Shown in pieces: positions 15,351 through 24,294 of a DNA stretch of 32,013 nucleotides (the stretch's first letter is position 1; each line of letters starts with the position of its first letter). A model generated the notes under the pieces. That model worked only from the letters and a program-made list of their open reading frames with translations. It was not told the DNA's origin and did not search any database. Origin of the DNA: Promethearchaeota archaeon. Lineage in GTDB: Archaea > Asgardarchaeota > Lokiarchaeia > Sigyniarchaeales > SOKP01. The stretch is from the NCBI GenBank assembly GCA_019058015.1, contig JAHLWH010000138.1:1-32013 (forward strand), given 5' to 3'. The translations under genes were made by a program, and so were the position numbers.

Positions 15351-15712
15351 GTTTTAAGTCTTTTATTAAAAATTTATCCAGAAAAAGGCGTTTATTTTTC
15401 TCAATATGCTTGGTATGAAATTCCATTCATTTACATCTATAATTATTTTTTACACGCCGGAGTTAGTTTAACTTTTGCCTTTCTAATGTCTGGGATTATT
15501 CAAGTGTTTATCTCTCAAGAGATTATCATAGAGTATCTCGGGTCTAAAAAGAAGAAAAATCTTTTATGATGGGACAGATCTATGATGTCGTTTCAATGGT
15601 ACCAAATAGTAGATTTTTTAAATGGAAAGGAGTTGCATTGTATACAGTAATATATTTCTTATTTTCTGTGATTTCCGGAATTTTTTATGGACTTTTATTA
15701 GGAGAATTATGA
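15351..15712 (+). pseudogene. Remnant of a YraQ/DUF318-type permease
   Basis: Fragment 1 (15351 to about 15570) reads VLSLLLKIYPEKGVYFSQ, then HAGVSLTFAFLMSGIIQVF and ISQEIIIEYLGSKKKKNLL, ending at TGA. This resembles the first helix and loop of DUF318 permeases. Fragment 2, in another frame (about 15597-15712), reads VPNSRFFKWKGVALYTV then IYFLFSVISGIFYGLLLGEL, like the end of a half-permease. The middle with the family's conserved core is gone and there is no start codon. These permeases commonly sit beside ArsR, thioredoxin and DGC-like genes, so this is probably the former efflux partner of the cluster. Confidence 0.6.
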
Positions 15713-15720
15713 ATATTTCA

Positions 15721-16081
15721 TTTTGTATCTTTTTTCTTTTTTTTTCATCAATCACAAATGGAAATCATTCGTTTTAAATTACATATTGAGGTTTTTTAAA
15801 GAAGAAATTTATATATTTTTTAAGGTAAGCTCAATTAATATATATATATTTTTTTTTGAGAATTATTAGAAGGGGGATCAGACCGTCCGTCGTAAATCAT
15901 CCATTAGATAGATGTCATTAACTTGTTAAGTCATCATTTCCCAAATTTATATTGAATTTGATATTTTAAAAAAATATGTGAAATTAGCAATAATTATAAA
16001 ATATTTTTTAATATAGAATTAATTTAAGTAATTATTCTAAAATGGATAATGTTAAAATAAAAAAATATGGTGTGAAGAAAA
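15721..16081. other. Non-coding AT-rich gap
   Basis: No coding frame recognised. It is poly-T/AT-rich apart from a short GC-richer patch at about 15869-15897. The patch has no cloverleaf or strong hairpin that I can draw. The last 60 bases presumably hold the promoter of the 16082 gene. Confidence 0.4.
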
Positions 16082-16810
16082 ATGTCTTTACCATCCAAGA
16101 AAATTATTGAAATTCAAGATAATGTTTATTCTCATGAATTCAAAATGTTAAATCATGTGAGTGAATTAATTTTTAATAATGATAAATGCATTGAGTGTGA
16201 TTTTTGTGCAAATGTTTGTCCCAAAGAATGCATTGGCTCTCCAGAAGATATGGGAATTGAATCAGATTTAAAAAGATATATCGATATTGATAAATGTATC
16301 TTCTGCGGAATTTGTTCTTTTACGTGTTCTGGATTTGCATTAAATTTGCGAATTAATGGTGAGCCCAAACTTCTTCTTATAGAGAATGGATCTCTTCCTG
16401 AATTAAAAGCAAAAGAACTTAAAATTAAGGAAACGGGTCAGAAAATTCAAAAATTGGTAGAAGGAACTACGAAGATTGAAAGCACAGAAAAGAAAGTTAA
16501 AGCTGTTGAGGATTTTGTAAAAGAATGCGTAGTTGGAGCGCTCTCAAACAAAGAAACCGAAATTATCGTAGATAAGGATCAGTGCATCAATTGTTTTAAA
16601 TGTCAAAAGGCAGCTGAAAAGAATTATCCAAAAATAAATGTGGATGTTACTCGTGCTCGTATCCCAAATGAGGGTGAAGTCTCATCCGTATGGAAAAGAA
16701 TCACCGAGGCATTATTAGGCTTGCCAGCAGCTATTACAGATCTTCAAGGTCCAACAAAAAAGAAAATGACCGAGCAAGTACTTAATTTATTAGGAAAACA
16801 AGCAAAATAA
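16082..16810 (+). CDS. Polyferredoxin-type [4Fe-4S] protein
   Basis: 242 residues. Two ferredoxin motifs near the N-terminus (KCIECDFCANVCPKEC about residue 38, KCIFCGICSFTCSG about 73; the second lacks the usual Pro after the last Cys). A charged helical middle (about 110-165, many Lys/Glu) is followed by another partial Cys group (QCINCFKCQKAAEKNYP). The protein resembles FwdF-like or Hdr-associated electron carriers but is not a clear member. It is a single gene with its own promoter region. It is likely a cytosolic electron carrier; partner unknown. Confidence 0.7.
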   Translation: MSLPSKKIIEIQDNVYSHEFKMLNHVSELIFNNDKCIECDFCANVCPKECIGSPEDMGIESDLKRYIDIDKCIFCGICSFTCSGFALNLRINGEPKLLLIENGSLPELKAKELKIKETGQKIQKLVEGTTKIESTEKKVKAVEDFVKECVVGALSNKETEIIVDKDQCINCFKCQKAAEKNYPKINVDVTRARIPNEGEVSSVWKRITEALLGLPAAITDLQGPTKKKMTEQVLNLLGKQAK

Positions 16811-16977
16811 ATTTTTATTTAACTCTTTTTAAACTTTTTTCAATTTTAATCATAAATAATTAAGATCTTTTTTTAAAAAGATTAAATATTAAGTGAAATT
16901 AAATACAACTATCTTACATTAAAATTAATTAAAATAATCATATAAAAATTAAATAAAATTAAATAGGTTGAAGAAAT

Positions 16978-17979
16978 ATGGTAAAGCGTGTAGCTATCAA
17001 CGGTTTTGGACGTATTGGCAGAAATTTTTTCAGAGCTGCTTGGGGAAATCCCGGTCTTGAGATTGTTAGTATTAACGATCTCTTTGCCCCAGAATATCTA
17101 GCATATGTGTTAAAATATGACTCTGTATTTGGTCGCTTTAAAGGAGATATCAAACACACTGAGAATAGCCTAATAATCGATGGACGCGAGATACCCATAA
17201 CGGCAGAACGAGATCCTGCAAATCTTCCTCACGCAAGTAACAATATTGATGTCGTATTAGAATCAACGGGATTTTTCACTAAGCGAGATGGAGCAGCAAA
17301 ACATCTTGCTGCTGGAGCAAAAAAAGTCCTAATTAGTGCTCCTGCCACCGATCCTGATGTCACTGTAGTCATTGGAGTAAATGATGATATAATAAAAGAT
17401 GAACATAAAATTATCAGCAATGCGAGTTGTACTACCAATTGTTTAGGCCCAGTAACTAAAGTACTACATGATAATTTTACTATTTCTAGCGGATTTATGA
17501 CAACCATTCACTCTTATACCGGAGATCAAAGAACAGTAGACACAGCTCGAAAAGATTCTCCAATTAAAATGACTCGTGGAAGAGGTGCGGCTGCAAATAT
17601 GATACCAACCAGTACAGGTGCTGCAAAAGCAATTGGTGTAGTAATTCCTGATTTACAAGGGAAGATAGATGGTGTAGCGGTTCGTGTGCCAACTCCAGAT
17701 GGTAGTGTTGTAGATTTAACGGTTGTAGTTGAGAAGGATGTGAGCGTAGATGCTGTAAATTCTGCCATGAAAGCGGCAGCAGAAGGTCCACTAAAAGATA
17801 TTCTCGAATATACTGAAGACCCGATTGTTTCAAGTGATGTTATTGGTAATCCTCACAGTTCTGTCTTTAGCGCTATGATGACTAAGGTTATTGGTAAAAC
17901 TGTCAAAATATTTTCATGGTATGATAATGAATGGGGCTATTCCATGAGATGTGTTGATTTAATTGTAAATAAATTATAA
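16978..17979 (+). CDS. gap: Glyceraldehyde-3-phosphate dehydrogenase, bacterial/eukaryotic type (class I)
   Basis: 333 residues, full length. N-terminal Rossmann VKRVAINGFGRIGRNFFRAA, NAD-selective Asp in SINDLF, catalytic Cys in NASCTTNCLGPVTKVL, His in TTIHSYTGDQ, and the C-terminal SWYDNEWGYSMRC. It converts glyceraldehyde-3-phosphate + NAD+ + Pi to 1,3-bisphosphoglycerate. Most archaea carry the unrelated-in-sequence class II enzyme, so this copy is probably of bacterial origin by transfer. It is a single gene followed by a T-rich terminator. Confidence 0.95.
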   Translation: MVKRVAINGFGRIGRNFFRAAWGNPGLEIVSINDLFAPEYLAYVLKYDSVFGRFKGDIKHTENSLIIDGREIPITAERDPANLPHASNNIDVVLESTGFFTKRDGAAKHLAAGAKKVLISAPATDPDVTVVIGVNDDIIKDEHKIISNASCTTNCLGPVTKVLHDNFTISSGFMTTIHSYTGDQRTVDTARKDSPIKMTRGRGAAANMIPTSTGAAKAIGVVIPDLQGKIDGVAVRVPTPDGSVVDLTVVVEKDVSVDAVNSAMKAAAEGPLKDILEYTEDPIVSSDVIGNPHSSVFSAMMTKVIGKTVKIFSWYDNEWGYSMRCVDLIVNKL

Positions 17980-17989
17980 AATAGAACAA

Positions 17990-18027
17990 ATTTCTTTTAT
18001 TTTTATTTTTTCTTTTTTTTATTTTTA
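17990..18027 (+). terminator. Oligo-T terminator after gap
   Basis: Runs of T separated by single A/C begin 11 nt after the gap stop, a typical archaeal intrinsic terminator without hairpin. Confidence 0.6.
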
Positions 18028-18248
18028 AATTTAATTAATTTAATTATGAGTCTATTAAAAATAGTAGAATTTTATTTTATATTGATACTCAAGAATATGA
18101 AACAATGATTAAGGAGATTATTAATAGGATATTTTTACAAGGCAATATATTAATTAGGTTTTTAAGTATATATATAAGTTAAACTTAATATTACAATAAC
18201 TAAATTTCAATAAATAAAAAATCAAAATTTTAAAAGAAGTGAAATTAT

Positions 18249-18638
18249 ATGGCAGAAAAAGAAGTATCAAAAGTGTTAAAAATAACATTCCTCGTCCATT
18301 TTGTTGTAGCTGTTATATTGGGTTTTTTCTACTTGTTTTTACCAGATGAATTTGTGGCTTTGTTTAGTTGGCCTTATTCTGACCCGGTAGCAACCCGAAT
18401 GCTTGGTGCAGCTTTTCTAGGTTTTGGAATCAGTTCATTATTGGGATCAAGGATATCTGATTGGGAAAAAGTTAAGATTGTAGTAGTAATGGAAATAGTC
18501 TGGCTCGCTGTGGCTTTTGTGGTTATGCTTTTGAGTGTAATTATAGCTGGCACAGGATTGGGAGGCTTATTATTTGTTTTTATAAGTGCTGCATTTTTAG
18601 GATTATTCATATTCTCCTATTTCCAAACAACATGGTAA
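18249..18638 (+). CDS. Small four-helix membrane protein
   Basis: 129 residues with four predicted TM helices (about 11-30, 48-65, 75-98, 102-124). It contains a D-E-F-V-x-L-F-S-W-P-Y segment after TM1. No enzymatic motif. Homologues of this layout are common as unannotated proteins in Asgard genomes (impression only). T-rich sequence after the stop (18662-18690) probably ends both this gene and the convergent 18689 gene. Confidence 0.6.
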   Translation: MAEKEVSKVLKITFLVHFVVAVILGFFYLFLPDEFVALFSWPYSDPVATRMLGAAFLGFGISSLLGSRISDWEKVKIVVVMEIVWLAVAFVVMLLSVIIAGTGLGGLLFVFISAAFLGLFIFSYFQTTW

Positions 18639-18688
18639 AACAAATTAAAAACATTTAAATAAATTTTTTATTACTCTTTTCTTTTTTT

Positions 18689-20092
18689 TTAGAGATTCAT
18701 AACATCGCGCCTGTATTTTGCCATATCAATAACTTCTCCTTCAAGTCTTGACTTTTCCGCGGCAAATGCCATTATGTGGCTTTCAAGAGAAGCTTGAGCA
18801 TCTGTAAGAGGTTTTGAAATATTATGTTTCATTAAATCTACAAATGCATTCATAAGTCCGGTATCCCCTCCGCCATGTCCAGTTAGTTCCAGATGTCCTT
18901 CAAATATTTTTTCTTTCTTTCCAGAAAATTTATCATAGAGCCAGATTTGTTCTCCCGAAAATAAAAATTCTCCAATTAATGTTGCCTTAGTCCCATCAAT
19001 TCGAATACTTCTTCCTTCGAAGGCTGAATGACCATGAACAGTGAGATTTGCTGTTACTCCATTTTCAAATTCTATATTAACTGTTTGGTGATCAACTACA
19101 TTATTATCGCAATGATACACACATCTCCCATAAGGGCCTTCTTTAAGTGCTTTCATTTTTCCCTCATAGGTTAAATCATCTGTAATCACACTTACTGGCC
19201 ATCCATTCCATTCAACGGCATCTTTAAGCGGTGGGATTATTTTACTTAAGATTTTTACTGTAGTTCTGTGTTTAATTGCAAGCCATGCAAAAAATTTTAT
19301 GATTTTAATGTCGCAATCCAAACCCACCCGAAATAAAGGCGTATTATCTATATAAATAAAGGGAGCATAAAAAATACATTTATCGGCATAAGGACAACCA
19401 TCTAGGCAACGCTTAGGTGCACCTTCAGGAGCATTTTCTTTTTTATAATATAATAGATTTCCAAATGAACTAATTTTTTTTGGTGGGACTCCAACCATCC
19501 AATACAATAAATCCAAATCATGACAGCATTTAGCAAGGATCATTGGGGAAGATATCTCAGAATTTCTCCAGTTTCCTCGTATATAAGAGTGACTATAATG
19601 AAAATAAGATACATTTTCTTTACATTCAATATTAATTACTTTGCCTAATTTTCCACTTTGTATAGTATCATAAATTGTAGAATAAAAATCGGTATATCTC
19701 AACACATGACAGATTTGGAGGTGCTTACCGGTTTTTTGAGCTTTATTGACAAGTTGAATACACTCCTCTAAGTTATTTGCCATAGGTTTTTCTAATAAAA
19801 CATCATATCCTTGTTCCATAGCGAGTAATGCCGGTTGGGTATGCATATTATCTTGTGTAGTAATAATTGCAGCATCCGCAAATTTGTCCTTCGCTAAAAT
19901 TTCTTCCCATGAGTTAAAACTTCTTTTTTCTGGAATATTATGAATTTTTGCAAAATTTTTACGTTTTGCTTCATTTGGTTCTGCGATACCAATGATTTGT
20001 ATTTTATCCTTATTACTTTCCGCATATCTTCCATAAGCATCACGACCACGCTGTCCAGCACCACAAACTATGGCAGTAATTGGTGTTTCCAT
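18689..20092 (-). CDS. Gfo/Idh/MocA-family oxidoreductase with Cys cluster
   Basis: About 467 residues from ATG 20092 (METPITAIVCGAGQRG). ATG 20101 and 20125 are alternative in-frame starts, but 20092 puts the Rossmann fold five residues from the N-terminus as usual. Nucleotide motif GAGQRGRDAYG; family motif VLLEKPMANNLEEC; catalytic His region KCCHDLDLLYWM. An insert CLDGCPYADKC plus GRCVYHCDN (about residues 225-350) could bind a metal or Fe-S cluster. The family oxidises or reduces sugars and cyclitols with NAD(P). It is a single gene; substrate unknown. Confidence 0.85.
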   Translation of the reverse strand: METPITAIVCGAGQRGRDAYGRYAESNKDKIQIIGIAEPNEAKRKNFAKIHNIPEKRSFNSWEEILAKDKFADAAIITTQDNMHTQPALLAMEQGYDVLLEKPMANNLEECIQLVNKAQKTGKHLQICHVLRYTDFYSTIYDTIQSGKLGKVINIECKENVSYFHYSHSYIRGNWRNSEISSPMILAKCCHDLDLLYWMVGVPPKKISSFGNLLYYKKENAPEGAPKRCLDGCPYADKCIFYAPFIYIDNTPLFRVGLDCDIKIIKFFAWLAIKHRTTVKILSKIIPPLKDAVEWNGWPVSVITDDLTYEGKMKALKEGPYGRCVYHCDNNVVDHQTVNIEFENGVTANLTVHGHSAFEGRSIRIDGTKATLIGEFLFSGEQIWLYDKFSGKKEKIFEGHLELTGHGGGDTGLMNAFVDLMKHNISKPLTDAQASLESHIMAFAAEKSRLEGEVIDMAKYRRDVMNL

Positions 20093-20279
20093 TTTTCTCA
20101 TCTTAATTTTAATTATAAAAACCATTAATTAGAATTTATAATTTTTGTTAAGATTTATCAATTTCATTAATTAATTACTAAAAAGAGTTTGAACTTATAG
20201 AAATTAGAAAAAAATAATTTAAATAATAATTAATTAGAATAAAAAATAAGAAAAAGTAATTGCTTTAAGGGATAAAAAT

Positions 20280-20588
20280 ATGAAAATTACGGCAATATTA
20301 TGGGGTATTGTTTTTTTATTTGCAGCAGCGTTTTTTTTTATCGTGTTTACATGGCTTCTTGTTTTTTTATGGCCTAGTATTGAAGTGGATATAGCATTAA
20401 CATTATTTTCAATCTTATTTTATATTATTGCAATATTGGTTGGACTTATTTTTGTAGCAGCAATGGGCAGGTGTTTCTATAACGCTAAAACGGGAGATAT
20501 TGGGATTGCCAAATGGATTAAGATTTTTGGTCTAATTGCACTTGCCTTTTTCGCATTATTTATTTTACTTTGGTTATTTCTTCCTTAA
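20280..20588 (+). CDS. Small membrane protein
   Basis: 102 residues with three hydrophobic helices (about 5-30, 35-60, 78-101) and a short Gly-Lys loop GRCFYNAKTGDIGIAKW between the second and third. ATG 20280. No recognised motif. Adjacent to the hydrolase gene in the same direction (70-nt gap). Confidence 0.55.
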   Translation: MKITAILWGIVFLFAAAFFFIVFTWLLVFLWPSIEVDIALTLFSILFYIIAILVGLIFVAAMGRCFYNAKTGDIGIAKWIKIFGLIALAFFALFILLWLFLP

Positions 20589-20661
20589 AGTAGGAAATTA
20601 ACAGAAACTAATACTAAAAATTATATAACTCTTAAATTAAATTAATTATGTAAAAGAATTG

Positions 20662-21624
20662 ATGTATGAAAAAAAAGTCCAATTATCTCAAGAGTTAATA
20701 GCCCTAATTAATTCTCAATCAGAAGATTATTGGTTTAAATATGTTTTAAAATCTAAGCCCCATGAAATTAAAGAAAAAATCACTGAAGATTACATACTTT
20801 CAAGAGGATTAAACCTACACATAGATATATATGAGCAAGAACAGGAAGTTCCAACAATAATATTCATTCATGGGACTTCAGTTTATTCACGCTTCTATGC
20901 AGATTTTTTATATCAATTATGGCTGGAAGGATTAAGAATAATAGCTTTGGATCTTCAAGGTCATGGTCGAAGTGAAGGAAGACGTGGTAATTTTACAATT
21001 GAACAGCTAGTAGAAAACATTTATGATACAACAAGTTCTGTTTTTAATAAATACAAATCAAAAATCGGTATAATGGGTTCAAGTTTGGGTGGAATTTTAT
21101 CACTTTATGCCACAGCAAATGATTCAAGAATAAATTCATGTATTTGTCATAATGCTGCAATATTTAACGAAATGGCGCATAAAAAAATAGTAAAAGGAAA
21201 TTTAAAAGTAAAATTATTAAAACTTTTTATCCCTTTTTTTGCTAAACTGATGCCCAATAAAAAATTTAGTGTTTGGACATATTTAGATTTGAATAAATTA
21301 ATCTCACTTGAGGATCTAAAGGAAATGGGTAATTATTTATTAAATGACAATTTATTGGCAGATAAATATACTTTAAGGTCAGTTCGAACTCAAATGATTG
21401 CCCCGTTAGCAAAACCGATAGAAGAAATCTCAACTCCAATTATGATTATAAATGGAGATAATGATTATTTATTCAGTGTTGAATACATGACCGAAATATT
21501 TGAGAGAATTAATTCGAAAAAAAAGTTAGATATAATCCCAAATAGCGGTCATTTAATTTTTCAAGAAAAAATAGAAGAGAGCCTTCAAAGGACTCTCAAT
21601 TGGTTTAATGAAACCTTGTATTAA
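20662..21624 (+). CDS. Alpha/beta hydrolase (lysophospholipase/monoacylglycerol-lipase-like)
   Basis: 320 residues from ATG 20662; TTG 20659 is the alternative. Oxyanion segment IFIHGTSVYSRFYADFL, GHGRSEGRRGNFT, nucleophile elbow GIMGSSLGGILSLYA (Ser in G-S-S-L-G), acid MIINGDNDYLF and catalytic His in PNSGHLIF. Complete Ser-Asp-His triad. Cytosolic ester or lipid hydrolase; exact substrate unknown. The downstream neighbour is convergent. Confidence 0.85.
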   Translation: MYEKKVQLSQELIALINSQSEDYWFKYVLKSKPHEIKEKITEDYILSRGLNLHIDIYEQEQEVPTIIFIHGTSVYSRFYADFLYQLWLEGLRIIALDLQGHGRSEGRRGNFTIEQLVENIYDTTSSVFNKYKSKIGIMGSSLGGILSLYATANDSRINSCICHNAAIFNEMAHKKIVKGNLKVKLLKLFIPFFAKLMPNKKFSVWTYLDLNKLISLEDLKEMGNYLLNDNLLADKYTLRSVRTQMIAPLAKPIEEISTPIMIINGDNDYLFSVEYMTEIFERINSKKKLDIIPNSGHLIFQEKIEESLQRTLNWFNETLY

Positions 21625-21643
21625 AAATTAAAATTTTGTATTT

Positions 21644-22450
21644 TTATCCTCGAAATCTTTTTTGCAATGTTTTTCCATGTAATTTGAATGACAAAAATAG
21701 AAAGCCAAAACCAAAGAGAAATAAAATACCGAAATCAAGTAGTAATCCAAACGATCCGAATGCACTATTTCCTGATAACCCGAAATTTATAATGTCTATA
21801 AAATAAGTCAGCGGAGATATCATTGCACTGGGTACAGATTCAATTGGCATAAAAAGTGGGCTTATAAAGATTAGTGGAAATTTGATTATTACCGTTAAAA
21901 TCATAGTACTTGCAGGTGTATCTGATGGCGGGACTGATAAAATGATGCTAATACAGGAAAATGAAAATGATGACACAAGAATTCCAATAATAATAATTAC
22001 CAAATTTAGCGAACTCCAAAATGAAAAAATTAAAAGACCTAATATTAAAGGAGCAATTGAAATAATCGAACCAAATAGAAATGAAGCCCAAACATCTCCT
22101 AATATAATTGTTTTTATTGAAATTGGACAAGTTATTAATCTTTCGAGGGTTTTTTGTCTTGTTTCCCATGGAAAAGCTATAGGTCCAATAGATGTTGCAG
22201 ATAAAAAGAGAACCATCGCCATTAATCCTGAAATAATATAAATAGGAAGTATCTCTCGTCCAATTGTCATTGCAACAAATAATATCACCGGAAATAAAAA
22301 TCCTTGAATTACTACTGGTCCTTTATTATAATAAATCCTTAAATTTTTTTTCGCAATAGCAATAGATCTTTTCATTTGGGAACTAAATTGTTCAATCTTT
22401 GATTTTTTAGGAAATATTGATTCTTCTTTAATTTTAACCACCTCTTTCAA
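21644..22450 (-). CDS. ABC-2 type transporter permease
   Basis: 268 residues with six hydrophobic helices from about residue 48. A charged N-terminal segment (1-47) precedes RSIAIAKKNLRIYYNKGP, typical of ABC-2/NodJ-like permeases, and ETRQKTLERLITCPIS is the family's conserved cytosolic loop. It overlaps the ATPase gene by 17 nt, so the two form one exporter. Substrate unknown; drug, lipid or polysaccharide export are common for this class. Confidence 0.85.
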   Translation of the reverse strand: MKEVVKIKEESIFPKKSKIEQFSSQMKRSIAIAKKNLRIYYNKGPVVIQGFLFPVILFVAMTIGREILPIYIISGLMAMVLFLSATSIGPIAFPWETRQKTLERLITCPISIKTIILGDVWASFLFGSIISIAPLILGLLIFSFWSSLNLVIIIIGILVSSFSFSCISIILSVPPSDTPASTMILTVIIKFPLIFISPLFMPIESVPSAMISPLTYFIDIINFGLSGNSAFGSFGLLLDFGILFLFGFGFLFLSFKLHGKTLQKRFRG

Positions 22451-23357
22451 TTATCTTTAAAAATACTTCTTCTAAACGAGGTTGATGAGTATTTAATTGT
22501 TTTATTTCTAATTTATTTGTTTTTGCAAAATCTGTAATTTGTATAATAGCTTGATTCACTTCATAAACAATAACGGAAAAACCGTCCTTAACTTTCTTTA
22601 CTTTTTTTATTGAACTTAATCTTTCGAATTCTTCTTTATTAATATCTTGATTGAAAGAGACATCAATTTCTTGAAATTCTTGAAATAATTTCTTGAGATT
22701 CTCTGGAGTATCTAAACTTACAATCTTTCCTTTATTTATTACAGCTATTCGATCGCATAATTCATTGGCAACTTCCATATCATGAGTTGTTAAAAAAATC
22801 GTCGTGCCATTCTGGTTATATTCTTTTATTAATTGCTTTATTATTTTAGCACTTTGAACATCTAATCCAACAATGGGTTCATCAAGAAATAAAATTATCG
22901 GATCATTCATGAGCGCCATACATAATAACAATCGTTGCTTCATGCCTTTTGAATATTTTCTCGTTTTAAAATCCCGTTTTTCAAATAGTTCAAATTGTTT
23001 TAACAATTTTTCAGCGCGTTCTTTATTGCTTTTTTTTGGTACACCATACAATTCACCTATTAACGTTAAATTTTGCATACCTGTAAGATCTGGATAAACA
23101 TTTGCCATTTCAGGGACATTTCCAATAATTTGCTTAATAGGAATAGGATCTTTCCATACATTTTTTTCAAAAATTTTAATTTGCCCATTTGTTGGTTTTA
23201 GTACTCCAGTCATCATTCTAATTGTAGTTGTTTTACCTGCTCCATTGGGACCTAAAAAACCAAATATTTCACTTTCATTCACGGAAAAATTAACTTTATC
23301 TACAGCATGGACCTGACCAAAATATTTCGAAAGATTTTCAACTTCAATAACATTCAT
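22434..23357 (-). CDS. ABC transporter ATPase subunit
   Basis: 307 residues. Walker A GPNGAGKTTT, Q-loop region NVPEMANVYPDL, signature YSKGMKQRLLLCMALM (variant of LSGGQ), Walker B PIILFLDEP and H-loop TTHDM. A C-terminal extension after about 215 (EIDVSFNQDINKEEF) is typical of drug-exporter ATPases. It powers the ABC-2 permease encoded downstream. The small Cys-rich gene 78 nt upstream is probably in the same transcript. Confidence 0.92.
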   Translation of the reverse strand: MNVIEVENLSKYFGQVHAVDKVNFSVNESEIFGFLGPNGAGKTTTIRMMTGVLKPTNGQIKIFEKNVWKDPIPIKQIIGNVPEMANVYPDLTGMQNLTLIGELYGVPKKSNKERAEKLLKQFELFEKRDFKTRKYSKGMKQRLLLCMALMNDPIILFLDEPIVGLDVQSAKIIKQLIKEYNQNGTTIFLTTHDMEVANELCDRIAVINKGKIVSLDTPENLKKLFQEFQEIDVSFNQDINKEEFERLSSIKKVKKVKDGFSVIVYEVNQAIIQITDFAKTNKLEIKQLNTHQPRLEEVFLKIIERGG

Positions 23358-23435
23358 TCTATATGTTCTCCTCTAATTTCTTATAATTTTTTATAAAATC
23401 TATGCTTTAAGTTTTTCTAAAAAAAATTAAAAATT

Positions 23436-23594
23436 CTATATCTTCCCTTCTTTCTTCAATTTCTCAAAGAATTCTTGTCCATGACACTTTATGATTTGAT
23501 TTTCCGAGCATTGTCCATCTTCGAAGCCATCCCGAATTTCAGGTTTATCGCATTCACAATCATCAGTATGTGATTTTTCATTTTTATCAACCAT
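23436..23594 (-). CDS. Tiny Cys-rich acidic protein
   Basis: 52 residues from ATG 23594 to TAG 23436. Four Cys in DDCECDKPEIRD, DGQCSENQI and IIKCHGQEFFEKL, ending in a basic helix. I do not recognise the family. Position supports reality: it is the first gene upstream of the ABC exporter on the same strand, and it is divergent from the Cys-bearing HxlR regulator with a dyad between. A metal- or thiol-binding role linked to the exporter is inference. Confidence 0.55.
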   Translation of the reverse strand: MVDKNEKSHTDDCECDKPEIRDGFEDGQCSENQIIKCHGQEFFEKLKKEGKI

Positions 23595-23643
23595 TTTTTA
23601 TTCTTTCCAAAAATTTTTTAATATTATTTATACTATATTAAGT

Positions 23644-23679
23644 GAAGTATTTAAACTTCAAAGAGTGAAGTATTGAAGT
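23644..23679. promoter_or_regulatory. Candidate HxlR operator in a divergent promoter
   Basis: Perfect dyad GAAGT-6 nt-ACTTC (23644-23659) enclosing a TATTTAAA TATA-like box, followed by a direct repeat copy AGTGAAGTATTGAAGT (23664-23679). It lies between the starts of the Cys-rich gene (23594) and the HxlR gene (23743), as expected for an autoregulated divergent pair. Confidence 0.6.
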
Positions 23680-23742
23680 AAATGCGAATAACGGAATTAA
23701 CTATCTGAAACTAAAGTGTAAGAAAAAAGGAGGTATTTTATA

Positions 23743-24141
23743 ATGGATCAAGATATTAAAGATGAAACACAGGAAGAGCCACTCCGTTGGCACTGTCTTC
23801 AGCATAAGGACACACATAATTGTCAAGATGAGTGTTATTTTCAAACTGCAGTATCCTTATTTGGAAAAAAGCATACAATGAGTATTATACGCTTGTTATT
23901 AATTCATGATAAATTACGCTTTAATGAGATATTAAAAAAATTATCTGCAAGTCCTAAAACTATTACTGAACGTTTGAAAGATCTGAAAAAACATGGTTTA
24001 ATAGATAGAAAAGTATTTAATGAAATACCAATTAGGGTTGAATATTCTTTAACTAAGCAGGGAAGATCACTGGAAGATATATTTGAGCGAATTTCCATTT
24101 GGTCAAAGAATATAGTCTCAGAATCATGGGCTCAAAAATAA
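23743..24141 (+). CDS. HxlR-family winged-helix regulator with N-terminal Cys cluster
   Basis: 132 residues, ATG after GGAGG. The winged helix (about 45-110) has FGKKHTMSIIRLLLIHDKLRFNEI and SPKTITERLKDLKKHGLIDR, typical of HxlR. The N-terminal extension holds WHCLQHKDTHNCQDECYF, three Cys and two His, which could sense thiol stress or metal. In the HxlR/YodB group redox-active Cys control DNA binding. The likely targets are itself and the divergent Cys-rich protein/ABC exporter through the dyad at 23644. Confidence 0.85.
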   Translation: MDQDIKDETQEEPLRWHCLQHKDTHNCQDECYFQTAVSLFGKKHTMSIIRLLLIHDKLRFNEILKKLSASPKTITERLKDLKKHGLIDRKVFNEIPIRVEYSLTKQGRSLEDIFERISIWSKNIVSESWAQK

Positions 24142-24294
24142 TTTCTTAAAAAAAATTTTTTTAACTTTGATTTTCTCTAATCTGTAAATAGTAGTAGGTT
24201 TTTAATTAATCAAATATAATTTCTAAATAATATTTGAAAAATAATAGTACTAATAGATATAATGAGGGGATTTTAAATCAGATCAAGTAAACTA

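Noticed and set aside
15570-15572. TGA in the permease remnant as another Sec codon
   Set aside because: No SECIS follows, the reading frame fails soon after, and the conserved core is missing.
15869-15930. tRNA or other structured RNA in the GC-richer patch
   Set aside because: I could not draw a cloverleaf, acceptor stem or strong hairpin.
18045-18180. Short AT-rich frames after the GAPDH gene
   Set aside because: No start with ribosome site and composition explained by AT bias; no family recognised.
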